From Microvirga aerophila (lineage in GTDB: Bacteria > Pseudomonadota > Alphaproteobacteria > Rhizobiales > Beijerinckiaceae), in assembly GCF_003332305.1 (NCBI RefSeq), contig NZ_QOIO01000033.1, positions 1 through 64,000 on the forward strand: DNA of 64,000 nucleotides, read 5' to 3'. A program made the position numbers and the translations under genes. Under the pieces are notes generated by a model. The model did no database searches. It was not told the origin of the DNA and saw only the letters and a list, made by a program, of their open reading frames with translations. This document shows positions 7,908 to 15,971 of the stretch, in pieces (position 1 is the first letter of the stretch; each line of letters opens with the position of its first letter).

Positions 7908-8267
7908 CTATCTCTGTTGGTTCAAATGATTTTGTGCCCGCCACAAATCCTGCATCGTCCGAAGATCCATTTGGTCAATCATTGCGGCTCGACGCGCTTC
8001 AGTCGCTCTAATCTTCTCGGTGAGGTGTTCCAGGGAGCCTCGGCTTGATCCATAAAAGCCTATCCCGGCGAGTGTGGCGGCAATCGATATGACGAGAACT
8101 AGCGGATCAGGTCGGATCACACCCAAGAGAGCGGCTGCGAACAGCAGAATGCCTGCTCCAGTCGCCAGCCGAGCCAGGACCATGCTCTTTCGGCACTGCT
8201 CTGCCGCATCGGACAAGGTGTCGATCTCAGCTTCGAGTTCGGCAATCTGCTGGTGAGGGTCGATCAT
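7908..8267 (-). CDS. Hypothetical membrane protein flanked by coiled-coil segments
   Basis: 119 residues. An N-terminal heptad-like helix (QQIAELEAEIDTL) leads into two closely spaced transmembrane helices (about residues 32-75: GILLFAAALLGVI and LVLVISIAATLAGIGFYG). A second amphipathic helix (LEHLTEKIRATEARR) follows. The shape suggests an oligomeric inner-membrane protein with both ends in the cytoplasm. No family was recognised. It is 75 bases upstream (in gene order downstream) of another small membrane gene on the same strand. Confidence 0.6.
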   Translation of the reverse strand: MIDPHQQIAELEAEIDTLSDAAEQCRKSMVLARLATGAGILLFAAALLGVIRPDPLVLVISIAATLAGIGFYGSSRGSLEHLTEKIRATEARRAAMIDQMDLRTMQDLWRAQNHLNQQR

Positions 8268-8342
8268 TCAAGCCTGCCCTGGTCACCGGGTCGGTTGCTC
8301 ATTGGGACTGAAGGTGCATCTCATACTAGAATCGAATGCCTC

Positions 8343-8708
8343 TCAGCCAATCATGCGAGCCAAGAGGACCACAATCACGGCCCCTAGAGTTGCGGTGGCG
8401 ATGCGGTTCGCAAGTGGGTTGCTGATCCCTAGATCAATGCGGAGGCGCTCCAACAGAAGGCCCCCAACCAGTGATCCGACTAGGCCAGTGAGGACGTAGC
8501 GGAGCAGACCAGAACCGCCGACAAGCCAGCTTGCCAGCCACCCCGCAGCCATACCGACCCCCACCTGGGCGGCGATGGCCCTCTTGTCCAGTCTAGAAAG
8601 CGCCTCATGATCGATGCTGATGCGGATCGGCGACCGGAATCCAGGCGGGTTTGGCGGCTTGCCCTTGCCCCGCGAACTGCGTGGCTTCTGCTTCGATGTC
8701 TTGGTCAT
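8343..8708 (-). CDS. Small hypothetical membrane protein
   Basis: 121 residues from the ATG at 8708, which has CTGGGG upstream; the open frame extends about 68 codons further with Arg/Ser/Gly text that looks non-coding. Residues 1-35 are basic and disordered (KQKPRSSRGKGKPPNPPG). Then come glycine-rich membrane segments (VGMAAGWLASWLVGGSG and GLVGSLVGGLLL) and a final hydrophobic helix. Glycine packing recalls GlsB/YeaQ-type proteins, but I cannot assign it. It would be transcribed before the 7908-8267 gene. Confidence 0.55.
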   Translation of the reverse strand: MTKTSKQKPRSSRGKGKPPNPPGFRSPIRISIDHEALSRLDKRAIAAQVGVGMAAGWLASWLVGGSGLLRYVLTGLVGSLVGGLLLERLRIDLGISNPLANRIATATLGAVIVVLLARMIG

Positions 8709-8990
8709 GCCCCAGATATGGATGGTTGCTCGGGAACTATCCAGTTGAGCCAGCCTTCCGACGTTCTGACGCCCTCCACTCTGCCTGCCCGCCTCTAGAA
8801 TTGTTTTTCGGAATGCCAGATCCGGCGACCGGTGACTGCCAGGAGGGCTGAGGAGAGTGCGGGATCGACGATGAGGCATCGCCAAGACCATCCGGATTAG
8901 TTGGCCCTTCATTGCTGCGGCACCGATTTCGACGAGGCAGTCTGGAGATGACTAGGTCGGAAGCCATCCTCCCGAGTTCGGAGTATCGCA

Positions 8991-9593
8991 ATGCCTCAGA
9001 TCGACTTTTTCTACTTTTTCGGAAGCTGCTACGCGTACCTCTCGGTCATGCGGATCGAAAAGTTGGCCGAAGAGGCTGGTGTTGAAGTTCGCTGGAGACC
9101 TTTCAGCGTCCGGGATCTTATGACGGAGAAAGGATACTTTCTCCGAACTCAGCCGACCAAGATGGACTATATCTTCCGCGACGTTGAACGACGCGCCCGA
9201 TTGCATGGTATCCCGTTCGAGAAGCCACCGATCTGGCCGACTGATCCAGACCAGTTGGCAAACCGGGCGGGGATCGCGGCTTTCATCCAGGGCTGGGGCC
9301 GCGAGTACACCAAAACAAGTTTTCGAGCATGGTTTGACGGAATGCCGCTCGGAGCCGAGGAGAGCCTGAATGAGATTCTTACCTCCCTTGGCAAAGAGCC
9401 CCAATCGATCATTGATCTGGCAAACTCGCCCGAGATCCGGGAGCGGTACAATCAAGAAACCGATGCTGCACGTCAGCTTGGGATCTTTGGATCACCGACA
9501 TTTGCTGTAGGTCAGGAGATCTTCTGGGGCGATGACCGGTTAGAAGAGGCTCTGGCTTGGGCCAAGGGACAGCACCCTGCCCTGCTGCGCTGA
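8991..9593 (+). CDS. DsbA-family 2-hydroxychromene-2-carboxylate isomerase-like protein
   Basis: 200 residues. It starts with IDFFYFFGSCYAYLSVMRIEKLA, the thioredoxin-fold entry of HCCA isomerases, where a Ser/Cys pair replaces the CxxC of DsbA. The helical insertion carries RAGIAAFIQGWG, and the cis-Pro strand GIFGSPTFAVGQEIFWGDDRL closes the fold. HCCA isomerase is a glutathione-dependent kappa-class GST-like enzyme of naphthalene breakdown. Many relatives are general glutathione-dependent isomerases or transferases, and no other naphthalene gene is nearby, so the substrate is open. It is a single gene with its own promoter region of about 280 bases. Confidence 0.85.
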   Translation: MPQIDFFYFFGSCYAYLSVMRIEKLAEEAGVEVRWRPFSVRDLMTEKGYFLRTQPTKMDYIFRDVERRARLHGIPFEKPPIWPTDPDQLANRAGIAAFIQGWGREYTKTSFRAWFDGMPLGAEESLNEILTSLGKEPQSIIDLANSPEIRERYNQETDAARQLGIFGSPTFAVGQEIFWGDDRLEEALAWAKGQHPALLR

Positions 9594-9647
9594 TCGATCC
9601 TCTTGGTCAACCCTTCTCACCTTCGTCTCCAGAGCCTCCTCTACGTT

Positions 9648-9742
9648 CCGGTCAGCCTCTTGATGTCTCTCATTCTCGATAAAATCAATTTGGTCGACCA
9701 TCTCGTGATCTGATGACCGGAGTCTATCAAGAGGCTGACCGG
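9648..9742. repeat. 17-bp perfect inverted repeat with 61-base spacer
   Basis: The left arm CCGGTCAGCCTCTTGAT (9648-9664) is the exact reverse complement of 9726-9742. The spacer contains the palindrome GGTCGACC. There is no T-run after either arm, so this is not a simple terminator. It could be the ends of a short inserted element, a recombination site, or a large hairpin. Confidence 0.75.
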
Positions 9743-10575
9743 GGATAAACCCCACGGCGCAAGTTGGCTATGAGACGGGCATCCTGCCAATCGAGCAATA
9801 ATTGGACTACTATTCGAAGCCTGCGGGATGAGTGGCCTTATGGCTCGCTGCCTTTGACTGAGCAGCTTCTTCGTTTCATTATCTATGACAGGCAACGCAT
9901 TCGCGTTCCCTGTGCTGATCGCCTTCCCGCTTGTCCTCACTCGCCTTGCTCGTTCGCACTCACTCTCAGGCGTCAGCGGCTCCATTTCCTAAAATCAATT
10001 TTTAGAATCAGTATTCCGCGCTGGGCGCGCCCGCCCTCACCTAGATTTTGCTTACACACTTTTATCCCCCTGTCCCTCCCAAGGCTGATAGATCACCGGT
10101 CCAATGGTGATCGTCCTTTGAGAGAGACAGGGAGAGAAATGTTGATGAATGAGTGTTTGCGATGAATGCCATCACCTGAGTTTCACCCACAGTGGTTTAG
10201 CGACGTACCAGTCTTAAACTGGAGCAAGTGGCTGCCCGAACCTTGCTTGTGTTCGCCCTTCCCGAAGGCCAAAGCCTTCCAGCGGTTCAACCCCCGAAAG
10301 GGTTAGCGTCTGCACCAAGCCAAACCAACTCGACAAGGTACAGATGGATCGTTGTCAATTTGGCCGTGGCCGTCAGACAGGGCGATCCTCTTGTGAACGA
10401 TTACGCCACCGTAGTGGGAACGACCGTTCGACGTTCTTGCTTTCCTGCCTCGTTCCACCCTCGCACAAGAGAGCGTTCACGACATTTGGCCGGGTCAGCC
10501 TTCAGGTCTCTCGACACCCTGGAATTATGTCATTATGTTACATTTATTTATCATAGGCGGCAACAAATTTTGTCG
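9743..10575. other. Long non-coding stretch in the island
   Basis: About 830 bases with no convincing gene. Open frames here lack ribosome binding sites and read as Ser/Arg/Leu-rich text. A purine-rich GAGAGACAGGGAGAGAA just before an ATG near 10,140 serves only a seven-codon frame. The stretch 10,520-10,570 is AT-rich. It looks like decayed sequence. Confidence 0.5.
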
Positions 10576-10884
10576 TTAGTCTCGCCTGGGGATCAACGTG
10601 GATTCCGGCTTGAACTCCTCCGTCGCGCTGGTTTCGAGGAGGCCAGAGCCGCGTTGGGACATAGAGATCTGCTTCTTCTTGTGGTTCTGTCGATCAGGTT
10701 GGTCAGCCACATGTTGAGCCTGCGCCTGAGTTCGATCCGGTTTTTTGGAACGAAACCTCTTTCGCTCCGCTCGTCTTACAGGATGAGCGGGAGGCTTTTG
10801 GTCAGCGTGCTCATCGGCTTTTGGTATCGTTGCTTTGGCGATGCCGTACCATTTCTTCAACTCGTCATTGCTCGGACGACGCAT
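10576..10884 (-). CDS. Hypothetical basic protein, Lys/Arg/Gln-rich
   Basis: 102 residues. AGAGGAAC lies 3 bases before the ATG, which supports a real gene. The first 20 residues (RRPSNDELKKWYGIAKATIP) look like a folded helix. The rest is strongly basic and low in complexity (RRAERKRFRSKKPDRTQAQAQ, HKKKQ), like small nucleic-acid-binding or disordered proteins. No family is recognised. On the same strand, 320 bases upstream, is the coiled-coil gene 11205-11933. Confidence 0.45.
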   Translation of the reverse strand: MRRPSNDELKKWYGIAKATIPKADEHADQKPPAHPVRRAERKRFRSKKPDRTQAQAQHVADQPDRQNHKKKQISMSQRGSGLLETSATEEFKPESTLIPRRD

Positions 10885-11204
10885 ACCGTTCCTCTAATCG
10901 AAAATGTATTTTCGGCCTCGGGTAAGGCCAATAGGATCAATGTTATCTGGGATCGCATTCAGAGCACTGGGTGCGAATAAACTCGTGCCGCTCAATGGCC
11001 TGTCATGCGCGTCCCTAAAGCAACCCGTACCCTGTAGCATCGTCATGACGAGGAAGTTCTTGGAGTGACGAAGATGGCGGGGACCTGGAGCGACGGAAGA
11101 TCTCCCCACTCTCCACACAAGCAGACCCTGCTCCAGGCTATCGCCCAGGCGAGCGCCAGCAGTCCCAGAGTGTACTGCTGGCGTCGTGATTAAGATGTGT
11201 GTTT

Positions 11205-11933
11205 TCAAGCAGCCTTGGCTACGGTCCAGTTAACTGGACGTTCGATGCGACATTCTCGGAGGAACGCCTCGAACTCCCAGTGGCGGTTTTGAGCCATCGT
11301 TCGGAGCCGTTCTTCCGCCGCCGCGCTCTCTCCCTGCGTCGTACCGGCACGCCACAGCATGCTTTCCTTTCTAGCCCGATCCTTGGTCCTCTCATCGAGG
11401 GGCTCAGGATTCTTCGGTACCGCACCGGCAATCCGAGCCATCAAAAGCGCGTTTTGTGCCATCACGCCAGCCAACTGCTGCTTGAGGCTTTCCACTTCTG
11501 CTTCGAGTTTGCTGACCTTGGTTTCACGCTTCGGCGCGTCTCCACTGTCGTGTGCAGCCGGGTCCATGGACTTCCGGTATTTCTTGATAAGCGCCACGGC
11601 TCCATCAACGCCGAACTCCTTTCGGCCCAAAGGCTGCCCCTCGGCCTCGGCCCAGGACCGCGCCTGTTCATAGTCAAGCCAGTTCAACGCCAAGAAGACC
11701 AAGTTAGCACACCATTGTTTGCCGATATCGAGGTGGGCCTTGGCCCATTTCAGATAGCCATTCGGACGAAGCGTTTTAGCTTCGATCAGCGCCTCGCCTA
11801 CGGCTTTGTAGTTCCGGAGGGATGCCTCCGATCCGTTCCACGCAAGCGTGAAGTTGTTCTTGGCCTCCTTCGCGAGAATCTCCAGTCTCTTGTCAGCATC
11901 CGTTTCGTTGGAAAAGGGCATTATCGTCACCAA
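11205..11933 (-). CDS. DUF3102-like coiled-coil protein
   Basis: 242 residues. The N-terminal half has the pattern YKAVGEALIEAKTL...NGYLKWAKAHLDIGKQWCANL, which resembles DUF3102 proteins of plasmids and phages (an LIEAK helix followed by a helix-turn-helix-like unit). A long coiled coil covers about residues 145-175 (VSKLEAEVESLKQQLAGVMAQ), and the C-terminal part is acidic, basic and helical. Such proteins are thought to act with partition or replication functions, but experimental data are scarce. It is divergent from the winged-helix regulator at 12135, sharing a 200-base intergenic region that contains a CTTGCAAG palindrome. Confidence 0.6.
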   Translation of the reverse strand: MVTIMPFSNETDADKRLEILAKEAKNNFTLAWNGSEASLRNYKAVGEALIEAKTLRPNGYLKWAKAHLDIGKQWCANLVFLALNWLDYEQARSWAEAEGQPLGRKEFGVDGAVALIKKYRKSMDPAAHDSGDAPKRETKVSKLEAEVESLKQQLAGVMAQNALLMARIAGAVPKNPEPLDERTKDRARKESMLWRAGTTQGESAAAEERLRTMAQNRHWEFEAFLRECRIERPVNWTVAKAA

Positions 11934-12073
11934 ATTGAAAGGAAAAAATACTTAGATCAAAACGAAGCTCGCAGGCTCTCGAAAATTAGGGAGCCTCGCG
12001 CCGTCAACGGGAAGGATGCTATGTCGGACATTGCGATGATGTCAACATGCTTTTGCATACTGGAATAAAACAA

Positions 12074-12081
12074 CTTGCAAG
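12074..12081. promoter_or_regulatory. CTTGCAAG palindrome, candidate operator (copy 1)
   Basis: An 8-bp perfect palindrome lies 17 bases upstream of the -35 box of the regulator gene. A second TTGCAA follows at 12083-12088. The same CTTGCAAGG string recurs at 12874, upstream of the recombinase operon. It is a candidate binding site for the regulator encoded between the two copies. Confidence 0.5.
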
Positions 12082-12097
12082 GTTGCAATAAAAATCG

Positions 12098-12126
12098 TTG
12101 ACATGATGCAAGCTCCCCTGCATAGT
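12098..12126 (+). promoter_or_regulatory. Sigma-70-type promoter for a possibly leaderless mRNA
   Basis: TTGACA (12098-12103) is followed after exactly 17 bases by CATAGT (12121-12126). Transcription would begin about 7 bases later, at or within two or three bases of the ATG at 12135. No ribosome binding site precedes that ATG, which fits leaderless translation. Confidence 0.55.
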
Positions 12127-12134
12127 CCGTGGCC

Positions 12135-12761
12135 ATGATCGACACACTCACAAAGAGAGAAACTGCGCATGGCCTCGCCAGCTTGTTCGCTGTTCTGACA
12201 GTGATCCAGCACAACGACATTACTGCCACGAGCGCTCAGGCGGTTATCCTTGCTGCTGCGGGAACGGTGGATACCGACAATCCACGACCGGCGTCTCCAA
12301 GCGACGTAGCCAAGTCTCTTGGCATGAGCCTGTCTGCCGTCACACGGTTGATGGCCAAGCTTGCAGATCCGGATGGCGCTGCTCTGTTCGAACCTGTTCC
12401 TGCACCGATTGGAGGAAGGTCAGAAGGGTATGTCTTAACGAAGAAGGGACGAGATTTCATCGCGGCTCTTCTGAGCGCTCTCAACGGGCGTCCAGTTGAC
12501 TGGCCACAGACCCATAGTGTGACCACCTTCTCGCAAACCAAGGACAGCGACGGAGTGGTAAAGCTCCGCAGAGTCCGAGAAGACCCGGAAGCAAACACGG
12601 TTGTCGTAACTCCTGCTGAAGCCGCACTTTCGGATGAGGTTGGGGAGTGGGCGAACGAGTTTCTTTCTGAGAAGCCGATCATCAATGTTACTAAAGAAGG
12701 AGCCGTGTTGAAGTTCTCGACAGCGTCTGACGCTATGTACTTCGTACTTCGTTGGTGCTGA
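12135..12761 (+). CDS. MarR-like winged-helix transcriptional regulator
   Basis: 208 residues from the ATG at 12135 (a GTG two codons earlier is possible). Residues about 50-115 form a winged helix: ASPSDVAKSLGMSLSAVTRLMAKL is the helix-turn-helix, and SEGYVLTKKGRDFIAALL is the typical MarR/PadR wing and following helix. The remaining ~95 residues are an unfamiliar C-terminal domain. The gene sits directly in front of the recombinase operon and between two identical CTTGCAAG palindromes, so it probably regulates itself, the divergent DUF3102-like gene and the recombinase. The promoter suggests a leaderless mRNA. Confidence 0.7.
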   Translation: MIDTLTKRETAHGLASLFAVLTVIQHNDITATSAQAVILAAAGTVDTDNPRPASPSDVAKSLGMSLSAVTRLMAKLADPDGAALFEPVPAPIGGRSEGYVLTKKGRDFIAALLSALNGRPVDWPQTHSVTTFSQTKDSDGVVKLRRVREDPEANTVVVTPAEAALSDEVGEWANEFLSEKPIINVTKEGAVLKFSTASDAMYFVLRWC

Positions 12762-12857
12762 ATGTTGCAGAAATGATTTCTTGCAATTCCGAAGCTGGGC
12801 TAATCCAAAGTTCTGGGTTGCACGTACAACGACAGTTTTATCTTTAATTTTTTCACA

Positions 12858-12893
12858 CTGATGTGCAAATCGGCTTGCAAGGCCGCACATCAG
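12858..12893. repeat. Nested inverted repeat upstream of the recombinase operon, includes operator copy 2
   Basis: CTGATGTGC (12858-12866) is exactly mirrored by GCACATCAG (12885-12893). Within it TGCAA and TTGCA form a second, inner repeat. The palindrome CTTGCAAG (12874-12881) lies inside. This is the only structured element between the regulator and the recombinase genes; it is a candidate operator or recombinase-binding site. Confidence 0.6.
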
Positions 12894-12927
12894 GAATTGC
12901 CACTGGGATCATAGAAATCATGGAGCG

Positions 12928-13200
12928 TTGTCCCAGTACGCTCCGAATTTTTCTAACGTGACAACGACCAATTCTGGCAATTGGAGCCAGACAACGCGGG
13001 CGCAGAACTTCTCGACCGCAAATACCTATACCACGATTGAGACTGGCTCCGTGAGCCACGAACAGGCTAATCTCAACGACCCGATTCATATCGATGAAGT
13101 TCTCGACCGATTCACTCTCGCCCTTGCCCGCCAGATGGCGCGAGACGATCATGAGGAGGCCGTGACGGAGCAGACCTCGAAGAAGGACCAACGGCTATGA
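12928..13200 (+). CDS. Small protein translationally coupled to the serine recombinase
   Basis: 90 residues from a TTG; no in-frame ATG is available, so the start is uncertain. The N-terminal half is polar and rich in Asn, Thr and Ser (VTTTNSGNWSQTTRAQNFST). The C-terminal half is one or two helices (IDEVLDRFTLALARQMARDD). The stop overlaps the recombinase start by four bases (ATGA), so the two are translated together. Small partners of large serine recombinases are often excision or directionality factors; this is only a positional guess. Confidence 0.55.
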   Translation: MSQYAPNFSNVTTTNSGNWSQTTRAQNFSTANTYTTIETGSVSHEQANLNDPIHIDEVLDRFTLALARQMARDDHEEAVTEQTSKKDQRL

Positions 13201-14840
13201 AGCGGGGAGTTCTCTACGGGAGATATTCCACTGACCTTCAGAACGAGGAGTCTGTAGATGATCAATTTCGCCTCTGTCGAAAGTTCGTTAGCGGCAAGGG
13301 GATCGAGATTGTTGGCACCTATGAGGATCGGGGTATTTCCGGGGCCACGATAGCGGCTCGCCTCGGTGTCCAAAAACTAATGAAGGCGGCTGAGCGGAAG
13401 GAGTTCGAGTATTTGATCGTCGAGTCCCTGAGCCGCCTGTCCCGCGCGATGCGCGACATGAACTTTATCGCCGACCGGCTGAAATTCTACGGCATTGAGA
13501 TTTGGGCCGTGAATAGTGGAGGCCGGGTGGATACTATCCAAGTCGGCGTCCAAGGTCTTGTCGCCCAGATGCAGCGAGAAGAGACCGCCAAGATGGTGAA
13601 GCGCGGCATGGAGCCGAAAGCTGCTATTGGTAAGAGCATGGGCGGACGGGCCTTTGGGTACCATGTACCGGAACTTGCAGAAGATGTCTTCCATACGGGG
13701 AAGCTGGAGGTCTATGAGCCTGAGGCGAAGACCATCCGTCGTATCTTCGACGAGTTCATCAGCGGAAAGACACCCCGTCAGATTGCGTATGGGTTGAACG
13801 AGGATAAAATCCCGCCGCCGCGTGGCGCGCAGTGGAACGCCTCCACCATCAACGGTAACGGTCAGCGAGGGTGCGGCATCCTCCGGAATGAAAAATACAT
13901 CGGACGGCTGGTTTGGAATAAGAACCGGATGGTACTTGACGATCGGATGGGCAAGCGCATCTCGCGCGTTAACGGCCAAGATGAGCGGGTAGTTGGTGAG
14001 GGAACTGTTCCAGCAATCGTCTCTGTGCAGGTTTTTGAGAAGGCTCAAACCATTATTGAGGGCAAAGCTCGCGTGCAGGCGATGAATGGTTTTACGCGGG
14101 CTCCCAAGCGACTACTATCCGGAAAGCTTCAGTGTGGGGTCTGCGGAGGCGGTATGTCGAGCCTCGGAAAGGACCGGAGCGGGCGGACACGCATTCGCTG
14201 CACAAATCACGCCGAGTCCGGAACCTGTCCAGACCCGAAGACCCACTATCTTGACACTATTGAGCAAGAGGTACTGGCGCTTCTCCAAGTGGCCTTGCAG
14301 AGACCGGAGCGCGTCCGGAAGTTCGTGGACGAATACCAGAAGGAGCGTCGGCGGCTTATGGGAGAGTCCATCAGCGAGCGCTCCAAGGTCGAGCGGCGGC
14401 TCGGTGAGCTTCACCGCAGGATTGATCACGCTACCGGAATGATGCTCGATGGCCACGGCGATCAGCGGGTTTTAGACAAGAAGATCAAGGAGGCGGCGGC
14501 TGAAAGAGATCAGCTAGAAGCTAGGCTTGAAGCTCTGGAGGAACAGGCCCCGGATCTAAAGATCGAGCCCCACCCAACTTTGATTAAGCGACATCTCGAC
14601 ATCTTGGGGAGGCTCCAGCCGATATTGGAGCAAGGGGCTCATGCCGACGATCCCGACCTGATGATTATCCGCGAATTGGTCGAGCACGTCATCGTCAAAC
14701 CGGACAAGACGCTCAAGATCGTCGGGCGTCTCGATGCTCTGACTGGCGCTTTTCAGGGATTAGGCGCGGCTCCCACCGAAGGTGTGTGGGGAGCGATGGT
14801 AGCGGAGGAGGGATTTGAACCCCCGACACAAGGATTATGA
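13197..14840 (+). CDS. Large serine recombinase (integrase) of the island
   Basis: 547 residues. The catalytic resolvase domain occupies about residues 2-145, with the nucleophile in GRYSTDLQ (S10 or so) and the conserved ESLSRLSR. The recombinase domain follows (RRIFDEFISGKTPRQIAYGLN...GILRNEKYIGRLVWNK), then a zinc ribbon (LQCGVCGGGMSS ... RCTNHAESGTCP) and a coiled coil (about 385-450). It integrates or excises DNA between short att sites through a Ser-DNA link. The last ~14 codons (AEEGFEPPTQGL) are the opposite strand of the tRNA-Met gene, so the original 3' end was replaced at the attachment site. It is the last gene of the island. Confidence 0.93.
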   Translation: MKRGVLYGRYSTDLQNEESVDDQFRLCRKFVSGKGIEIVGTYEDRGISGATIAARLGVQKLMKAAERKEFEYLIVESLSRLSRAMRDMNFIADRLKFYGIEIWAVNSGGRVDTIQVGVQGLVAQMQREETAKMVKRGMEPKAAIGKSMGGRAFGYHVPELAEDVFHTGKLEVYEPEAKTIRRIFDEFISGKTPRQIAYGLNEDKIPPPRGAQWNASTINGNGQRGCGILRNEKYIGRLVWNKNRMVLDDRMGKRISRVNGQDERVVGEGTVPAIVSVQVFEKAQTIIEGKARVQAMNGFTRAPKRLLSGKLQCGVCGGGMSSLGKDRSGRTRIRCTNHAESGTCPDPKTHYLDTIEQEVLALLQVALQRPERVRKFVDEYQKERRRLMGESISERSKVERRLGELHRRIDHATGMMLDGHGDQRVLDKKIKEAAAERDQLEARLEALEEQAPDLKIEPHPTLIKRHLDILGRLQPILEQGAHADDPDLMIIRELVEHVIVKPDKTLKIVGRLDALTGAFQGLGAAPTEGVWGAMVAEEGFEPPTQGL

Positions 14841-14873
14841 TTCCTCTGCTCTGACCAACTGAGCTACTCCGCC
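14797..14873 (-). tRNA. tRNA-Met (CAT), elongator type
   Basis: 77 bases including an encoded 3' CCA (complement of 14797-14799). The D-arm reads AGCTCAGTTGGTCAGAGC and the anticodon loop ATCATAA gives CAT. The T-arm GGGGGTTCAAATCCCTC is normal. The GGAATCATAATCC stem-loop matches the elongator tRNA-Met of alphaproteobacteria, not the initiator; tRNA-Ile2 (CAT) is the alternative. Its 3' half overlaps the recombinase gene and is the probable attachment site. Confidence 0.92.
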
Positions 14874-14909
14874 CCAGGAGCGGGGCAAACCCCGCGTCAG
14901 GCCAAGGCG

Positions 14910-14938
14910 ATATAGGGAAGGTTGGCAGGCGGTGTCAA
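14910..14938 (-). promoter_or_regulatory. Promoter of tRNA-Met
   Basis: On the minus strand TTGACA and CTATAT are separated by exactly 17 bases, ending 36 bases before the tRNA 5' end. This is a strong sigma-70-type promoter in the right place. Confidence 0.75.
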
Positions 14939-14973
14939 GGAAGACACGCGGTCAAGCTGATGATTTTGGCGGA

Positions 14974-15192
14974 TTAGCCCTTGGGCTTCATCCGCCAGAG
15001 CTGAAAGCCTTCCGTAGTGATCGATTGCTCGATTACCTGACGGGAGAACTTGTGAGGCGGCGTCTCACGGGAGCCGAGGGTTCCCGTCAGCCCCCAAGGG
15101 CCGTACTTGGCCGGGAGCTTGCTTCCCGATTCGTCCCCGGCAAAAGCGTGAAGACCATCCTTGGCCTGCGAGACAAACATGAATACGCGCAT
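14974..15192 (-). CDS. Conserved small hypothetical protein
   Basis: 72 residues from the ATG at 15192, with AAGAAGG about 10 bases upstream; a TTG at 15210 is in frame. The text is ordered and well composed: RVFMFVSQAKDGLHAFAGD followed by a Gly/Pro-rich middle (YGPWGLTGTLG) and a Phe/Arg-rich end. I take it as a chromosomal, host-side gene next to the tRNA. No domain was recognised. Confidence 0.6.
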   Translation of the reverse strand: MRVFMFVSQAKDGLHAFAGDESGSKLPAKYGPWGLTGTLGSRETPPHKFSRQVIEQSITTEGFQLWRMKPKG

Positions 15193-15242
15193 GGGGCTGA
15201 CCTTCTTCAAGAGGTGTCCGGGCTTCTGCCTAGAAATAGGGC

Positions 15243-15461
15243 TCAGGCGCGAGAAGTCACCTCGACGCGCTGAGGCGCAAGACCGAACCTGTCAGCGAGA
15301 TGCCACTGCAGCTCGCGCGGCGAATGGTACATGTAGGTCCTGTCGAGAAGATGGCTGATATCCTGGCTGAGCCCGGCATCGTCCGCCCAGACTCGATCAA
15401 GGGTGAAGCCTGCCGTCCAGGTATCTTCGCTGACAGGCTTGGGAATGAAGTGAAACTGCAT
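15243..15461 (-). CDS. Conserved small hypothetical protein
   Basis: 72 residues from an ATG with a weak AGAAG upstream. It reads FHFIPKPVSEDTWTAGFTL and then a Tyr/His-rich middle (LLDRTYMYHSPRELQWHLAD), balanced like a folded cytoplasmic protein, whereas competing frames here are Ser/Arg-rich. It lies 50 bases before the other small gene on this strand and may be co-transcribed with it. The family is unknown. Confidence 0.5.
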   Translation of the reverse strand: MQFHFIPKPVSEDTWTAGFTLDRVWADDAGLSQDISHLLDRTYMYHSPRELQWHLADRFGLAPQRVEVTSRA

Positions 15462-15971
15462 ATTCGTGTATTCTTCTTGAGGTACGGGAAGGCACTTGAA
15501 GCCTTCCGCCGGGGCAAACAGCGTCTTGGGACGCTCTGCTCGATGAGGCAGTCTGGAGGTGTCCGGTCGACTGCGTTCCGGAGGGGCGGTTCTTTCAACC
15601 TTGAAAGCAAATCTTCATGACAAAGCCGTGTATTTCGGCTCGCTCATTGTGGTCACAGCGGAAATATCATCCCTGTGGTCGTTGCCAGGTTGAGTGGACC
15701 ATCACCCTTGTGTTGATCGTAAAATTGGATCGTCCCTTCGGTCGTCTCGGCACGATTGCCGCATGGGTGCACGTAAGAGCGCGTAGAAATACGCACCCAT
15801 CAGAGCTTTCGAATTTGGGAAGAAGTCTGAACGTGGGCTTGCTAGGCAAGCGGAAGGGCCCAGGGGTATCCGGCCAAAGGTCGAATACACCACATAGATT
15901 TGATTATGCAAAAATTCAAGGGCTCGGCGGAATTGCTTCCGCCCAGCCGACGCAATGGCACCTGCCCAGCG
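15462..15971. other. Gene-free interval with an imperfect hairpin at 15763-15800
   Basis: About 510 bases without a supportable gene. The only structure is ATGGGTGC (15763-15770) mirrored by GCACCCAT (15793-15800), extended by GTA/TAC across a two-base bulge. No T-run follows, so it may be a small repeat remnant and not a terminator. Confidence 0.45.

Noticed and set aside
9764-10165. A 133-codon + strand frame
   Set aside because: Arg/Pro/Leu-rich, no ribosome binding site and no homology that I recognise.
10228-10980. A 250-codon + strand open frame
   Set aside because: No ribosome binding site, Ser/Arg/Leu-rich text, and it overlaps a minus-strand frame with a good AGAGGAAC site.
10894-11208. 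A 104-codon minus-strand frame starting at a TTG that overlaps the previous stop
   Set aside because: The text is unlike a folded protein and has no start signal beyond the overlap; kept out for lack of support.
9648-15800. CRISPR-like repeat arrays
   Set aside because: The repeats found are single inverted pairs, not evenly spaced direct repeats.
15667-15911. Minus-strand frames around 15667-15911
   Set aside because: Short, without ribosome binding sites, and overlapping an imperfect hairpin; no support for translation.
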